Source of the DNA: JAAYEA01 sp012689325
Lineage (GTDB): Bacteria > Chloroflexota > Anaerolineae > JAAYEA01
Direction of reading: 5' to 3'
DNA length: 54,533 bases
Assembly: GCA_036841525.1 (NCBI GenBank)
Contig: DAITVZ010000029.1
Span: 1-54,533 of the forward strand
Shown: positions 1 through 7,764 of the stretch, one piece after another
How positions within the stretch are numbered: position 1 is the first letter of the stretch
Layout: every line of letters starts with the position of its first letter
Position numbers and translations under genes: made by a program
Notes under the pieces: model-generated
The model's database searches: none
The model's input: the letters and a program-made list of their open reading frames with translations, nothing else
Told to the model about the DNA's origin: nothing

Positions 1-1038
1 TTTGGGGTCCACTGTGTCGCAGGCCAGGTTCTCCAGGACATCCAGGAGGCGGGTCTGGGCCTGCGGCGAGCGCTCCATTTCGTCCTCTTCCTGTTCGGAT
101 AGCCCCTCGAAAAAGACCGAGACTTGGGCTCTTTCCGACGTGCGCGCATTCTCCATTTCGAGCGCCTGGAGCTTGATCTCGTCGCCTGGGCCAATCACCG
201 CGTTGATTTCCCCCTGGCGCTCCCCACAGCGGATACTGTGCAAGAGGAGGGGGTAGGCGCTGTTATTCACCACGTGAAAGGCGCCATTCTGAAAGCCGAC
301 CTCGATATCCTTGGCCACAGCCTGCCGCGCCTCGGAGGACTCGATGTCCAGGGAAAGGACCTGGGGATAGAGGACGTCGAGCATCTCGATGAATTGGGCC
401 GAGTACTCTTTGAGGATGCCGACATGCTCGCGAGCGACGCCAGCTTCCAATACCTCGACCACCACCTTGGCGCCCACATAGTGCTCTAGCAGGGGATCGA
501 AGCTGGTGCCCACATAGCCGATCAGGTCTTTGCCTAAGCGCTTGAGATAAGCTTCGCCCGTGTCCGAGATGTACTGCGCCGCAGGCTTTTTGGCCCGGCC
601 GGCGATGACGCCCACGGCCTCGGAAAGCGAATCGGTGGTGGTGTTGATAAAGTTGCGCAGCTTGCGCCTTAGCACGCGTGCCGGCCCGGGATGAAAGCTC
701 CGCGCCAGGTCGCGCTCCCGGCGGCGCACGCCGCTGGGGGTCAGCTCATCCGCATAGCGATAGATCGCCTGGAGGTCCTTGTACTCGTCCTTATAGAGCA
801 GGTAACTGGTCTCGATATGCGCCGTGTCCGCGACGTTGCTGGTATATTCGAGCTCCATGCCCGTGGATTCCAGGTGCAGGATGCCCCAGATGATCCGCCC
901 GTTCTTTTTCTCCACCGTGATCTGGAACTCGTCAAAATCCTTCAGGCAGCGGTCTGTGACCGAGCTGCGCACGAACGATCCGAACAGCGCCACCAAAAAG
1001 ATGATGCCCAGGGTGACCAGTAGATCCGAGCCAAGCAC
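1..1038 (-). CDS. Hypothetical membrane-anchored protein (C-terminus cut by the window edge)
   Basis: I do not recognise the family. The frame stays open for 346 codons from a GTG at 1038 to position 1. An in-frame TGA lies five codons before the GTG, and a G-rich Shine-Dalgarno (AAAGGGGG) sits about five bases upstream, so this start is well supported. Residues 4-22 form one hydrophobic segment (LLVTLGIIFLVALFGSFV), consistent with an N-terminal membrane anchor. The rest is soluble, charged and mixed alpha/beta, with a basic stretch around residues 113-128. It is the third gene of a minus-strand run after the metallo-beta-lactamase-fold and TPR genes, 49 bases after the latter. Function is unknown; an envelope role is inferred only from the anchor and the lipoprotein neighbour. 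Confidence 0.75.
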   Translation of the reverse strand, partial: MLGSDLLVTLGIIFLVALFGSFVRSSVTDRCLKDFDEFQITVEKKNGRIIWGILHLESTGMELEYTSNVADTAHIETSYLLYKDEYKDLQAIYRYADELTPSGVRRRERDLARSFHPGPARVLRRKLRNFINTTTDSLSEAVGVIAGRAKKPAAQYISDTGEAYLKRLGKDLIGYVGTSFDPLLEHYVGAKVVVEVLEAGVAREHVGILKEYSAQFIEMLDVLYPQVLSLDIESSEARQAVAKDIEVGFQNGAFHVVNNSAYPLLLHSIRCGERQGEINAVIGPGDEIKLQALEMENARTSERAQVSVFFEGLSEQEEDEMERSPQAQTRLLDVLENLACDTVDPK

Positions 1039-1087
1039 CGGGACCCCCTTTCGTCAGCGAGAGGCTGCGCAGAGCTGGGTGGATGAG

Positions 1088-1762
1088 CTAGTTTCCTGCC
1101 TTGAGCTCGGCGAGGAGGCCTTCGGCCATGGCCCGCCATTGCGAGTTGGGGTCCAGCTCCAGGAACTTGTTCAGGGCCTCGATGGCCTCGGTTTTCTTGC
1201 CCTGAAGCTTGTACACGTTGCCCAGCCCAAAGTAGGGCTCGGGCTGGCCGGGGTTGACCTCGATGCCCTTCTTGAACTGAGCGATGGCTTCATCCAGCTT
1301 TTCCTGCTGCACATAGACGCCGCCCAAGTTGTAGAGGATCTCGGGGTCATCGGGCTTGAGCGCCAGGGCGCGCCTGAACTGGTCAGCCGCTTCGTCGAAA
1401 CGGTTTTGCTCGTAATAGACCACGCCCAGATTGGAGAGGGCATCCGCCGAGTTGGGGTCGAGCCGCAGGGCCTCCTTGAAATGCTTCTCGGCATCCTCCA
1501 GGCGGCCCAATTGGGTGTAGGCGTTGGCCAGGCGGAAGTGCGCCTCCACCATCTCGGGGGCCAGTTTGACGGCTTCCTCGAATTCTTGGGCGGCCTCGGT
1601 CAGCTTGCTTTGGTCCATATACGCCCGCCCCTGATCCACATGCGATTGAGCGTCCGCGGCCGATGATGCGGGCAGAGTCGGCGTGGAGTCCTGGCACGCG
1701 GCAATTCCTGAAAGCACCAACAAGAGCACGGCCAGGATCCAGGTGCGATGCACTCGCTTCAT
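1088..1762 (-). CDS. TPR-repeat lipoprotein
   Basis: The product is 224 residues. It starts with a lipoprotein signal peptide (MKR, then a hydrophobic core, then a lipobox ending Ile-Ala-Ala-Cys at about residue 23), so it should be lipid-anchored outside the membrane. From about residue 40 to the end it consists of four to five tetratricopeptide repeats with the usual pattern (A-x-x-x-F-x-x-A, N-L-G, D-P-N at repeat boundaries). TPR arrays are protein-binding scaffolds; the partner is unknown. A strong AGGAGG lies before the ATG. The start is 10 bases downstream of the metallo-beta-lactamase-fold gene, so the two are probably co-transcribed. Confidence 0.9.
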   Translation of the reverse strand: MKRVHRTWILAVLLLVLSGIAACQDSTPTLPASSAADAQSHVDQGRAYMDQSKLTEAAQEFEEAVKLAPEMVEAHFRLANAYTQLGRLEDAEKHFKEALRLDPNSADALSNLGVVYYEQNRFDEAADQFRRALALKPDDPEILYNLGGVYVQQEKLDEAIAQFKKGIEVNPGQPEPYFGLGNVYKLQGKKTEAIEALNKFLELDPNSQWRAMAEGLLAELKAGN

Positions 1763-1772
1763 GCCTTGCCTC

Positions 1773-2420
1773 CTATTGCTTGTACTCCAACAAGACGACT
1801 TGGGTCTCCTCGCCCAGCTCGGCGCTGCTGGCGCGGAAGAGCTCCTGGGGCTTGACGGACTCGACGCCCATGGCTTTGAGGAACTTGTCCACCGGATCGA
1901 GCTCGAATTTGACCAGGTCAGTTTTGTAGTGCATGGGGATCACGACCTTGGGCTCGATCAGGCTCACCACCTCGGCCGCTTGCGCGGCGTTGATGGTGGG
2001 GCCGCCGCCAACGGGGACAAAGAGCACGTCCACGGTGCCCAGGTCGCCCACCTGCGCCTGGGCGGGAACGTGGCCCAGATCGCCCAGGTGCAGCACCTTC
2101 AGGTCGCTGAACTCGAGCAAATAGATGGTGTTCTTGCCGCGCTCGCCGCCTTGGGCGCGATCGTGGTAGGTCGAGATGCCGGTGACAAAGACGCCGCCGA
2201 TCTCGTATTCGCCCGGCCCAGAGATCACGTGGGGCCGCCCGCGCACTGCCTTGTGGTTGTTGTGGTCGCGGTGGTCGTGGCTGACGGTGACGATATCAGC
2301 GCGCAGGCTGGGCAGCGTGTAGCCGACGGTATCCTCATACGGGTCGGTGACCACCGCAGGCTCGCCGCGGCTCATCATGCGAAAGCAGGAATGTCCATAC
2401 CAGGTGATTTCGACAGGCAT
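1773..2420 (-). CDS. MBL-fold metal-dependent hydrolase (UPF0173-like)
   Basis: A 215-residue metallo-beta-lactamase-fold protein. It opens with I-T-W-Y-G-H-S-C-F, typical of the single-domain UPF0173/L-ascorbate-6-phosphate-lactonase-like branch. The metal ligands are visible as S-H-D-H-R-D-H-N (the HxHxDH signature) near residue 50, a second motif H-L-G-D-L-G-H near residue 113, and P-M-H-Y near residue 167. No signal peptide, so cytoplasmic. The natural substrate of most such proteins is unknown and cannot be read from sequence. It is first in the run with the TPR lipoprotein and the membrane-anchored protein, preceded by a GAGGAG ribosome-binding site and a promoter at 2499-2527. Confidence 0.85.
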   Translation of the reverse strand: MPVEITWYGHSCFRMMSRGEPAVVTDPYEDTVGYTLPSLRADIVTVSHDHRDHNNHKAVRGRPHVISGPGEYEIGGVFVTGISTYHDRAQGGERGKNTIYLLEFSDLKVLHLGDLGHVPAQAQVGDLGTVDVLFVPVGGGPTINAAQAAEVVSLIEPKVVIPMHYKTDLVKFELDPVDKFLKAMGVESVKPQELFRASSAELGEETQVVLLEYKQ

Positions 2421-2498
2421 GCAGGATAGCTCCTCTTTATGTCCAAGGCCGCGCCCGCTTGGGCGGGGCTTGCTGGTCGGTTGGTGATCTCACCGATC

Positions 2499-2527
2499 AT
2501 TATACACGGGCTCGGCCGAAAGGTAAA
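2499..2527 (-). promoter_or_regulatory. Promoter of the MBL-TPR operon
   Basis: On the minus strand, a TATAAT -10 box (2499-2504) lies 17 bases from a weak -35, TTTACC (2522-2527). It is back-to-back with the DUF951 promoter. Confidence 0.6.
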
Positions 2528-2555
2528 GCCCTGCTCGGGCCAGGCAGCGCAAGGG

Positions 2556-2584
2556 TGGACAGATCGCCGGGGCCATGCTATAAT
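2556..2584 (+). promoter_or_regulatory. Promoter of the DUF951 gene
   Basis: TGGACA (-35, 2556-2561), a 17-base spacer and TATAAT (-10, 2579-2584), 34 bases before the start codon. Confidence 0.65.
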
Positions 2585-2618
2585 CAGCGCAACAGGATGG
2601 AATCATGGGGAGCGGAGC

Positions 2619-2855
2619 ATGGTGCTGGATATTCGCATGGATGATGTCGTCAAGCTGCGCAAGCAACACCCCTGCGGCAGCGACGAATGGCGCGTGGTCC
2701 GCTTGGGCGCCGATATCGGCCTGAAGTGCTTGGGGTGCGGGCGCCGCATCCTGGTGCCACGCAGCCAGCTCCAGCGCCAGATCAAGGCGTTCATCTCTCG
2801 CGGGGAGCCAACTCAGTTCCCCTGGGCTCCGGAGGATAAAGAAAGCGGGGGATGA
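2619..2855 (+). CDS. DUF951 family protein
   Basis: A 78-residue cytoplasmic protein. It shows the DUF951 layout: a short beta-rich start (D-I-R-M-D-D-V-V-K-L-R-K), then H-P-C-G, then L-K-C-L-G-C-G-R, giving three to four conserved cysteines that may bind zinc, then basic P-R-S. Function is unknown; the basic, compact, small-barrel character suggests nucleic-acid or ribosome contact, which is inference. The frame is open upstream to 2439, but the ATG at 2619 has a purine-rich GGGGAGCGGAG before it and matches the family N-terminus. The stop codon falls in the loop of the terminator hairpin at 2842-2868. Confidence 0.85.
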   Translation: MVLDIRMDDVVKLRKQHPCGSDEWRVVRLGADIGLKCLGCGRRILVPRSQLQRQIKAFISRGEPTQFPWAPEDKESGG

Positions 2856-2870
2856 TCTCCCCCGCTTTTG
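2842..2870. terminator. Bidirectional intrinsic terminator
   Basis: Perfect 11-bp arms (AAAGCGGGGGA / TCCCCCGCTTT) with a 5-base loop, flanked by A on the left and T on the right. It can serve both the plus-strand DUF951 gene, whose TGA is in the loop, and the convergent GH gene ending at 2885. Confidence 0.8.
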
Positions 2871-2884
2871 CTTGACGCCCCGCT

Positions 2885-4324
2885 CTACTTGGGCATCGCC
2901 TTGAGCGCGTTATAGGCCGGTCGCGGCTTGAGTTCCGGATAGCCTGGCTCGGTGACGGCCCACCAGTATTCCTCGTTCTGCTCGGTCCAGTCGGGGTTGG
3001 CAAAAAAGATGAGGTTCATCAGCCCGATCCACGGCGACCAGTTCTCCTTGGCCCACTTGTAGGCGCGCACCAGGTAATCGGCTTTTTCCTCCTCCGACAC
3101 GCGATGCCAGGCGTAGGCTTCGTGAATCGGGTCGCTGGTCCAGCCGAACTCGAGCAGCGCCACTTGCTTGTTGCCGTCGCCATACTTGACCATGATGTTG
3201 CGCAGGTCCTCCACGCGGCGGAAGCAAAAGATGCGATGCCCGCCATAGGCGGGGTTGCTGGCCACCTCGTCCGGGCTCATCTCGGGGGGCGCCTTGTAGC
3301 CCGCCCCGTGCGCGCCCAGCACGTCAAAGTAGCCGTTGCTATTGCCGCCCATGGCCTGGTACATGTTGTCCAGGTAGACGTCATCGGGCATGGCTTCGTT
3401 GGACCAGGTGCCGGTGGGGGTCAGCCCCGCGCTGATGACCATGGCGTTGGGGTCGGCGCGCTTGATGGCGGCATAGGCTGTCTTGAGCAGCTTGACGTAG
3501 GCGCCCGGGTCGGGGGGCTGGCCGCCCCATTCGCGGGCCAGGTTGGGCTCGTTCCAGATCTCGTAGGCGCGGATGCGGCCCTGATAGCGGCTGGCCAGCG
3601 CGAAGCAAAAGTCGGCCAGGTCCTGATACTTGTCCGGCGGGCCGTTCTCGGCCTCGCTGGCGCGCGCCCAATAGGGCTGCCGATCCACCCGCACCATGAG
3701 GTCGATCCCCAGCTTGTTGGCTTCGGAGACGATCCAGTCGGTGCGGCTCCAGTCGAATTGCCCCTTGCCCGTGCCTTCGATCTCGCGCCAGGCAAAGTCC
3801 TGCTTGATCCAGGTGAACCCGGCGTCGTGAATGGCCCCCATGTCGCGGCTGGCGACCTCGGGCCGCCACCAGAGGAAGGCCTGCATCCCATACTCGGGCG
3901 AGTTCATACGCAAGGACTTGGCCGGGGGCGGGGACGGCGTGGCGGTCGGCGCTGGCGTGTCCGTGGCGGGCACCGGCGTCGACGTGGGCGGGACGGGTGT
4001 GTTGGTCACGGTGGGCGGCACGGCCGTGTCGGTCGGCGGCAGCGCGGTCGCCGTCGACGTCGCCGTATTGGCGATAACTATTGTGTTCGTGGCCTGCTCC
4101 GCCGCGCGAACGATCGTTGCGGTGGGCAGCGGCAGCGTGGCCGTCGGCGCTTGAGCCGCCACGGTTGGCGTGAAGGATGGCTTGGGCGTCCGGGTAGCGA
4201 CCTCCACGGCGACCTCGGGCGAGGGGGCGCAGGCCCAGAGCAGGCCCCCGGCACCCACCAGGAGCAGCAGGGCTGCCAGGGCGAGCATCCAGGGCTTGGA
4301 GCTTGCCAGACCTTTGTTTGGCAT
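2885..4324 (-). CDS. Lipid-anchored glycoside-hydrolase-like protein (clan A, GH39/GH5-like)
   Basis: A 479-residue secreted protein. The N-terminus has a signal/anchor segment (residues 11-27) ending L-W-A-C, a plausible lipobox. A Thr/Pro/Ala-rich linker of about 90 residues follows (T-P-T repeats), then a TIM-barrel glycosidase domain from about residue 140. The clan-A signature is present: Y-E-I-W-N-E-P-N carries the acid/base Glu, and L-L-E-F-G-W carries the likely nucleophile Glu. Substrate is unknown; beta-xylosidase or endoglucanase-type activity is a family-level guess. The frame is open to 4531, but a perfect AAGGAGG six bases before the ATG at 4324 fixes the start. It is one of three paralogues in the window (with 4425-7478 and 32178-33938). 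Confidence 0.85.
   Translation of the reverse strand: MPNKGLASSKPWMLALAALLLLVGAGGLLWACAPSPEVAVEVATRTPKPSFTPTVAAQAPTATLPLPTATIVRAAEQATNTIVIANTATSTATALPPTDTAVPPTVTNTPVPPTSTPVPATDTPAPTATPSPPPAKSLRMNSPEYGMQAFLWWRPEVASRDMGAIHDAGFTWIKQDFAWREIEGTGKGQFDWSRTDWIVSEANKLGIDLMVRVDRQPYWARASEAENGPPDKYQDLADFCFALASRYQGRIRAYEIWNEPNLAREWGGQPPDPGAYVKLLKTAYAAIKRADPNAMVISAGLTPTGTWSNEAMPDDVYLDNMYQAMGGNSNGYFDVLGAHGAGYKAPPEMSPDEVASNPAYGGHRIFCFRRVEDLRNIMVKYGDGNKQVALLEFGWTSDPIHEAYAWHRVSEEEKADYLVRAYKWAKENWSPWIGLMNLIFFANPDWTEQNEEYWWAVTEPGYPELKPRPAYNALKAMPK
3925..4190. repeat. Low-complexity Thr/Pro linker coding repeat
   Basis: Imperfect short tandem repeats (units near GGCGTGTCGGT on the plus strand) that encode the T-P-T linker of the 479-residue GH-like protein. 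They are coding in the minus strand and are not a mobile repeat. Confidence 0.7.
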
Positions 4325-4362
4325 GGATATCCTCCTTGGTTCTACGTCGTGTTTCGAAAAGT

Positions 4363-4397
4363 CATCGAGCACGGGCAACCGCAGCCCGTGCTCGATG
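4363..4397 (-). terminator. Strong hairpin between the two GH-like genes
   Basis: Perfect 14-bp arms (CATCGAGCACGGGC / GCCCGTGCTCGATG) with a 7-base loop, followed on the minus strand by ACTTTTCG. The short T run makes it a weak terminator or a processing/attenuation hairpin that would reduce read-through from the 1017-residue gene into the 479-residue gene. Confidence 0.6.
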
Positions 4398-4424
4398 GTG
4401 AGGAGATGCGGAGAGCCGGGGCGC

Positions 4425-7400
4425 CTATTTGGGCATGTTCGCCAGCGCGGCGAAGGCCGGCCGCGCGCCCCAGTCGGGCCGGACGATGCCGAAGGCGGCC
4501 TTTTCGTCGCTCGCGCCCGAGACGGGGCCAAAGTTCAGGTTCCAGAGGAACATGACCCCGACGAAGCCATAGTTGCGGCCCATCTGGTAGGCGCGGACGA
4601 TATACTGCGCCTGCTCGTCTTCGGTATTGTCGGCGGCGTACTCGTAGCCCCGGGCGGGAGGCACGCCGAGCCCCTGAACCGAGGCCCAGCCGAACTCGGT
4701 GATCCAGATCTTTTTCCCGCCGTCGCCATACTTGGACATGATGTTGTAGTAGCTTTCCACCGTGCCGCGGAAGAACCAGCTTGGGTGTCCCCTGGCGCCA
4801 AAGGCGGCGGTGGGGTCCGAATAGGTGCGCCAATCCGCGTCGGGCGGGTTATTGTAGCCGCTGGGATGCGCGCCAACGGCGTCGCAATAGTTCCTCATCC
4901 CCGCCTGGTACATCTGCTCCAGGTAGGTCCGGTCGTCGATGGCGATATTGCCGTCGCTGACGCCGGTGGGCGTGAGCGCGCCCGAGATGACGATGGCGCC
5001 CGGGTCCCCGTCCTTGACCCCGCGATAGGCGGCCTTGAGCAGCTCGACGTAGCGTCCGGCGTTCAGCTTGCCGCCGAGCCCGCCCCACTCGTAGTAGAGG
5101 TTCTGCTCGTTCCAGATCTCGTAGGCCTTGACGCGGCCCTTGTAGCGGGCGGCCAGCTCGCGCATGAAGGTGCCATAGGTGTTGGGGTCGGAAGGCGGCC
5201 CCTCGTCCGTATCCCCCGCAGGACGGGCCCAGCGGGGAGCCTTCACGACGCTGAACATGACGTTAATGCCCGCCGCGTTGCAGCTATCCACGATGCGGTC
5301 CAGCGCGCCCCAGTCGTATTGTCCAGGGCCGGGGTTATAGCGGAACCATTCCACTTGCTGCTTGACCCAGCGGAAGCCGATCTGCTGCACGGCGCCGAGG
5401 ATGCGTCCATGATCGCCATCGGTGATCATGTCGGCCTGGATGCCATAGCCAAAGCCCGTGCCGGAAACCGAGCGCGCCACTGGCTTGGGCGTGGGCGTCA
5501 CCGGCAGCGGCGTATTGGTCACCGTCGGCGTGTGGGTCGGCGTAAAGGTCGCCGTATCCGTGGGCGTGGGTGTATAGGTGGGCGTGTGGGTAGGCGTGTT
5601 GGTGGGCGTGTTGGTGGGCGTGGGCGTCGGCGAGGGCACCTCGAAGACCACCTGGATGCCGGGCACCGGCGTGCTCTGCCCATCGGCAGGGCCGATCGCG
5701 GCGGCCAGGATGTACTTGCCCGGCGCTTCGGGGGCTTCGATCACGACCCCGACCGCGGACCCTTCGCCTTGCGCCTGCGCCGAGCTAAGGCCAGGAGCGC
5801 CCGAGATCTGCGGCGCCAGAGCCGCGGGTTGGGCGGCCTGCGGACCGCTCAGCGAGACGACCTGTTGAGCGACCTGGGCGCCCTGCTCGTTCTGCAGGGT
5901 ATAAACCACAGAGAAATCGCACTGGACCTGTTCCAGACAAGCATCCTGAAAGTTGGCCAGCACGTCCCAGATGCGGGTGTCGTTCTGCTCGCCCAGCAGG
6001 TGCTCCATGGTCACGCCCTGCAACTGGAACTGGGAGATGATCTCCAGCTTGCGGGCGATGCTCGAGGCGTTCTCCAGCCAGACGGTGTGCGCCTGGCCCG
6101 CCGCGTCGCGATAGGCGAACCAGTGGCTCCGGCTGGCCTCGTCGAACTGGATGCCTGCCGAATCCAGCAGGTGGGCCAGTTGCACCGAAAGCGGCGCGCC
6201 GGCCTCCACCGTGTAGGAAGCGTTTTGCAGCATCACCTGGCTGGCGTCGGCCAGCGCCTCGACGTAGGGCCGATCCTGCACCGAGCTGCCGGCCATATCG
6301 CGGCTATAGGTGGAGATGACCACCTGGATCTTGCTGCGATCCACCTGGCGGGTGGCCCAGGTCAGCAGGCTCTCCATCTGCCCGTCCTGAATATAGGCGG
6401 CGGGGTCGAGGAGCGTGGGGACGCGGAAGGTATCCACGGCGCGCCCCAGGCGAATCCAGTCATAGGCGCCCGTGGTCCACTCGTCCTCAGAGACCTGGGT
6501 CGGGCGGTCGACCTGGATGCTCAGGAGCTTGTTCTGCGCGTGCAACTGGTCCGCGAGCGTCTCCACCAGACGGGTCAAGTCCTCGCGGAGGGCCGGGTCC
6601 ACGCCGGAATAGGCCAGGTTGACGCCGTCATAGCCTCCGCCAGTGACCCAATCCACCACGGTGGCCACATGGGACTGGAGCATGGGCTCGTCGATCAGCA
6701 GGTTATCCACCCAATCGCTGCGCACGACGCCCTCATAGACGTTGCTGAGCGTGGGCAGGATCGCGCTGGTCTGCGCGGCGTTGGTGTCGGCTACCTCGGC
6801 GAGGCCGCCGAGGGCGCCGGTGTCTTGCACGTAGGCGCCATCGGGGCTGATCTCGCTCATCAGGGCCATGGTTTCGGTCGTAGGCGCGCCAAAGCGAGAG
6901 AGGTAGGCGGACACGCTGGGGCCCATCGTCTTGTCCTGGGCCAGCACGGCCACCCGCGGGAGCTCGGCCAGGTTTGCTTCCACCCGACCGTCGGCGCCCA
7001 ACACGTCGCAGGGCGTCCAGGCCCACCCCTTGGGCGTCCAGGTGTAGAGGTCCAGCAGGTCGGGGTTCGCCGCCTCCGGGATGGGCAGCACCAGGATGGC
7101 CTCGTTGGGCTGCGGGCCATAGGCCTCGAAGGTATAGTAGGGGCCGACGGCGTCCACACGGGTGGGCAGCGTCTTCATGGCCTCCACGGCCTCGGTGTCC
7201 TCGGTCTGTTGTCCGGGGACCAGGGTTTGCATGCGCATCTTGAGCGTCTTGCTCAGGTTGCCCGCCGCGATGCTCAGCGCCGCCCCGTTGTCGGCCGCGA
7301 TGATGCCGCCGTCCTTGCCGATCGAGGGGTAGCCCAGGCGCAGCACCCGTTTTCCGAGGGCCACGGGGGGCAGCCACAGGGCCAGGATAATGAGCAAAAC

Positions 7401-7478
7401 GCCGATAATATCCGTCAGAATGAGTTTGGCGCCCCGTTTCTTTGGCGGGGTCGCGGTTTTGGCTGCTCGCTCTGCCAA
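4425..7478 (-). CDS. Membrane-anchored two-domain protein: degenerate GH18-like plus GH39/GH5-like
   Basis: About 1017 residues from a TTG at 7478, which follows GGAAAGGAG by ten bases. The frame stays open to 7592, so the start is not certain; a GTG overlapping the Shine-Dalgarno is less likely. After a basic N-terminus comes one membrane segment (I-I-G-V-L-L-I-I-L-A-L-W-L). Residues about 50-480 resemble the GH18 barrel of YaaH-type proteins (G-Y-D-G-V-N-L-A-Y-S-G), but the DxxDxDxE catalytic motif is not intact, so this half may only bind glycan. A beta-rich stretch and a 50-residue Thr/Pro linker follow, then a clan-A glycosidase domain with E-I-W-N-E-Q-N and W-I-T-E-F-G-W supplying the two catalytic Glu. 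The final domain is closely similar to the neighbouring 479-residue protein, suggesting duplication. Substrate unknown. Confidence 0.8.
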   Translation of the reverse strand: MAERAAKTATPPKKRGAKLILTDIIGVLLIILALWLPPVALGKRVLRLGYPSIGKDGGIIAADNGAALSIAAGNLSKTLKMRMQTLVPGQQTEDTEAVEAMKTLPTRVDAVGPYYTFEAYGPQPNEAILVLPIPEAANPDLLDLYTWTPKGWAWTPCDVLGADGRVEANLAELPRVAVLAQDKTMGPSVSAYLSRFGAPTTETMALMSEISPDGAYVQDTGALGGLAEVADTNAAQTSAILPTLSNVYEGVVRSDWVDNLLIDEPMLQSHVATVVDWVTGGGYDGVNLAYSGVDPALREDLTRLVETLADQLHAQNKLLSIQVDRPTQVSEDEWTTGAYDWIRLGRAVDTFRVPTLLDPAAYIQDGQMESLLTWATRQVDRSKIQVVISTYSRDMAGSSVQDRPYVEALADASQVMLQNASYTVEAGAPLSVQLAHLLDSAGIQFDEASRSHWFAYRDAAGQAHTVWLENASSIARKLEIISQFQLQGVTMEHLLGEQNDTRIWDVLANFQDACLEQVQCDFSVVYTLQNEQGAQVAQQVVSLSGPQAAQPAALAPQISGAPGLSSAQAQGEGSAVGVVIEAPEAPGKYILAAAIGPADGQSTPVPGIQVVFEVPSPTPTPTNTPTNTPTHTPTYTPTPTDTATFTPTHTPTVTNTPLPVTPTPKPVARSVSGTGFGYGIQADMITDGDHGRILGAVQQIGFRWVKQQVEWFRYNPGPGQYDWGALDRIVDSCNAAGINVMFSVVKAPRWARPAGDTDEGPPSDPNTYGTFMRELAARYKGRVKAYEIWNEQNLYYEWGGLGGKLNAGRYVELLKAAYRGVKDGDPGAIVISGALTPTGVSDGNIAIDDRTYLEQMYQAGMRNYCDAVGAHPSGYNNPPDADWRTYSDPTAAFGARGHPSWFFRGTVESYYNIMSKYGDGGKKIWITEFGWASVQGLGVPPARGYEYAADNTEDEQAQYIVRAYQMGRNYGFVGVMFLWNLNFGPVSGASDEKAAFGIVRPDWGARPAFAALANMPK
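5480..5640. repeat. Low-complexity Thr/Pro linker coding repeat
   Basis: Tandem GTGGGCGT-like units coding T-N-T-P-T-H-T-P on the minus strand. This is the inter-domain linker of the 1017-residue GH-like protein. Confidence 0.7.
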
Positions 7479-7713
7479 GTCGATTGTGCTCCTTTCCACG
7501 TTACCGTTGCGAGGGGATGCTTGTATCGTAGAAACATTGATGGGCTGGAGAGCTGCGGTCGGCCTGTATCGCCGCGCAGCCTGCCAGCCCATCCTCTTGG
7601 CTTTCAGTTACATAGAAGCAGCACCGATTCTCGGGACCCGGCGGGGTCCGAGATCTGCAGCGTGTCGCTATCGCCAACCTGACGTTCTTGAGGCATCCAA
7701 GGCTGCTTCATGG
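7479..7713 (-). other. Long structured 5' leader of the 1017-residue GH-like gene
   Basis: About 235 bases lie between the predicted transcription start and the start codon. It holds two stem-loops. One, 7539-7593, has GATGGGCTGG / CCAGCCCATC arms plus inner GCTGCG / CGCAGC pairing. The other, 7630-7652, is CTCGGGACCC against GGGGTCCGAG with a bulge. No U-run follows either, so an intrinsic attenuator is not obvious. No match to a known riboswitch was recognised. Confidence 0.5.
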
Positions 7714-7719
7714 TTGGCT

Positions 7720-7748
7720 ATTCTAGCATAACACAACCGATTTTGCAA
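7720..7748 (-). promoter_or_regulatory. Promoter of the 1017-residue GH-like gene
   Basis: Minus-strand TTGCAA (7743-7748), 17-base spacer, TAGAAT (7720-7725). It begins only 17 bases beyond the thrS stop codon, so the GH genes can be expressed separately from thrS. Confidence 0.65.
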
Positions 7749-7764
7749 GCGCCGTTGCCGCGCC

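Noticed and set aside
5480..5640. Short tandem repeats considered as a CRISPR or minisatellite
   Set aside because: No spacers; the units are in frame and encode a Thr/Pro linker.
4170..7682. 1170-codon plus-strand open frame opposite the GH-like gene
   Set aside because: Low-complexity His/Gly/Arg-rich translation typical of antisense frames in GC-rich genes; the minus frame has clear domains.
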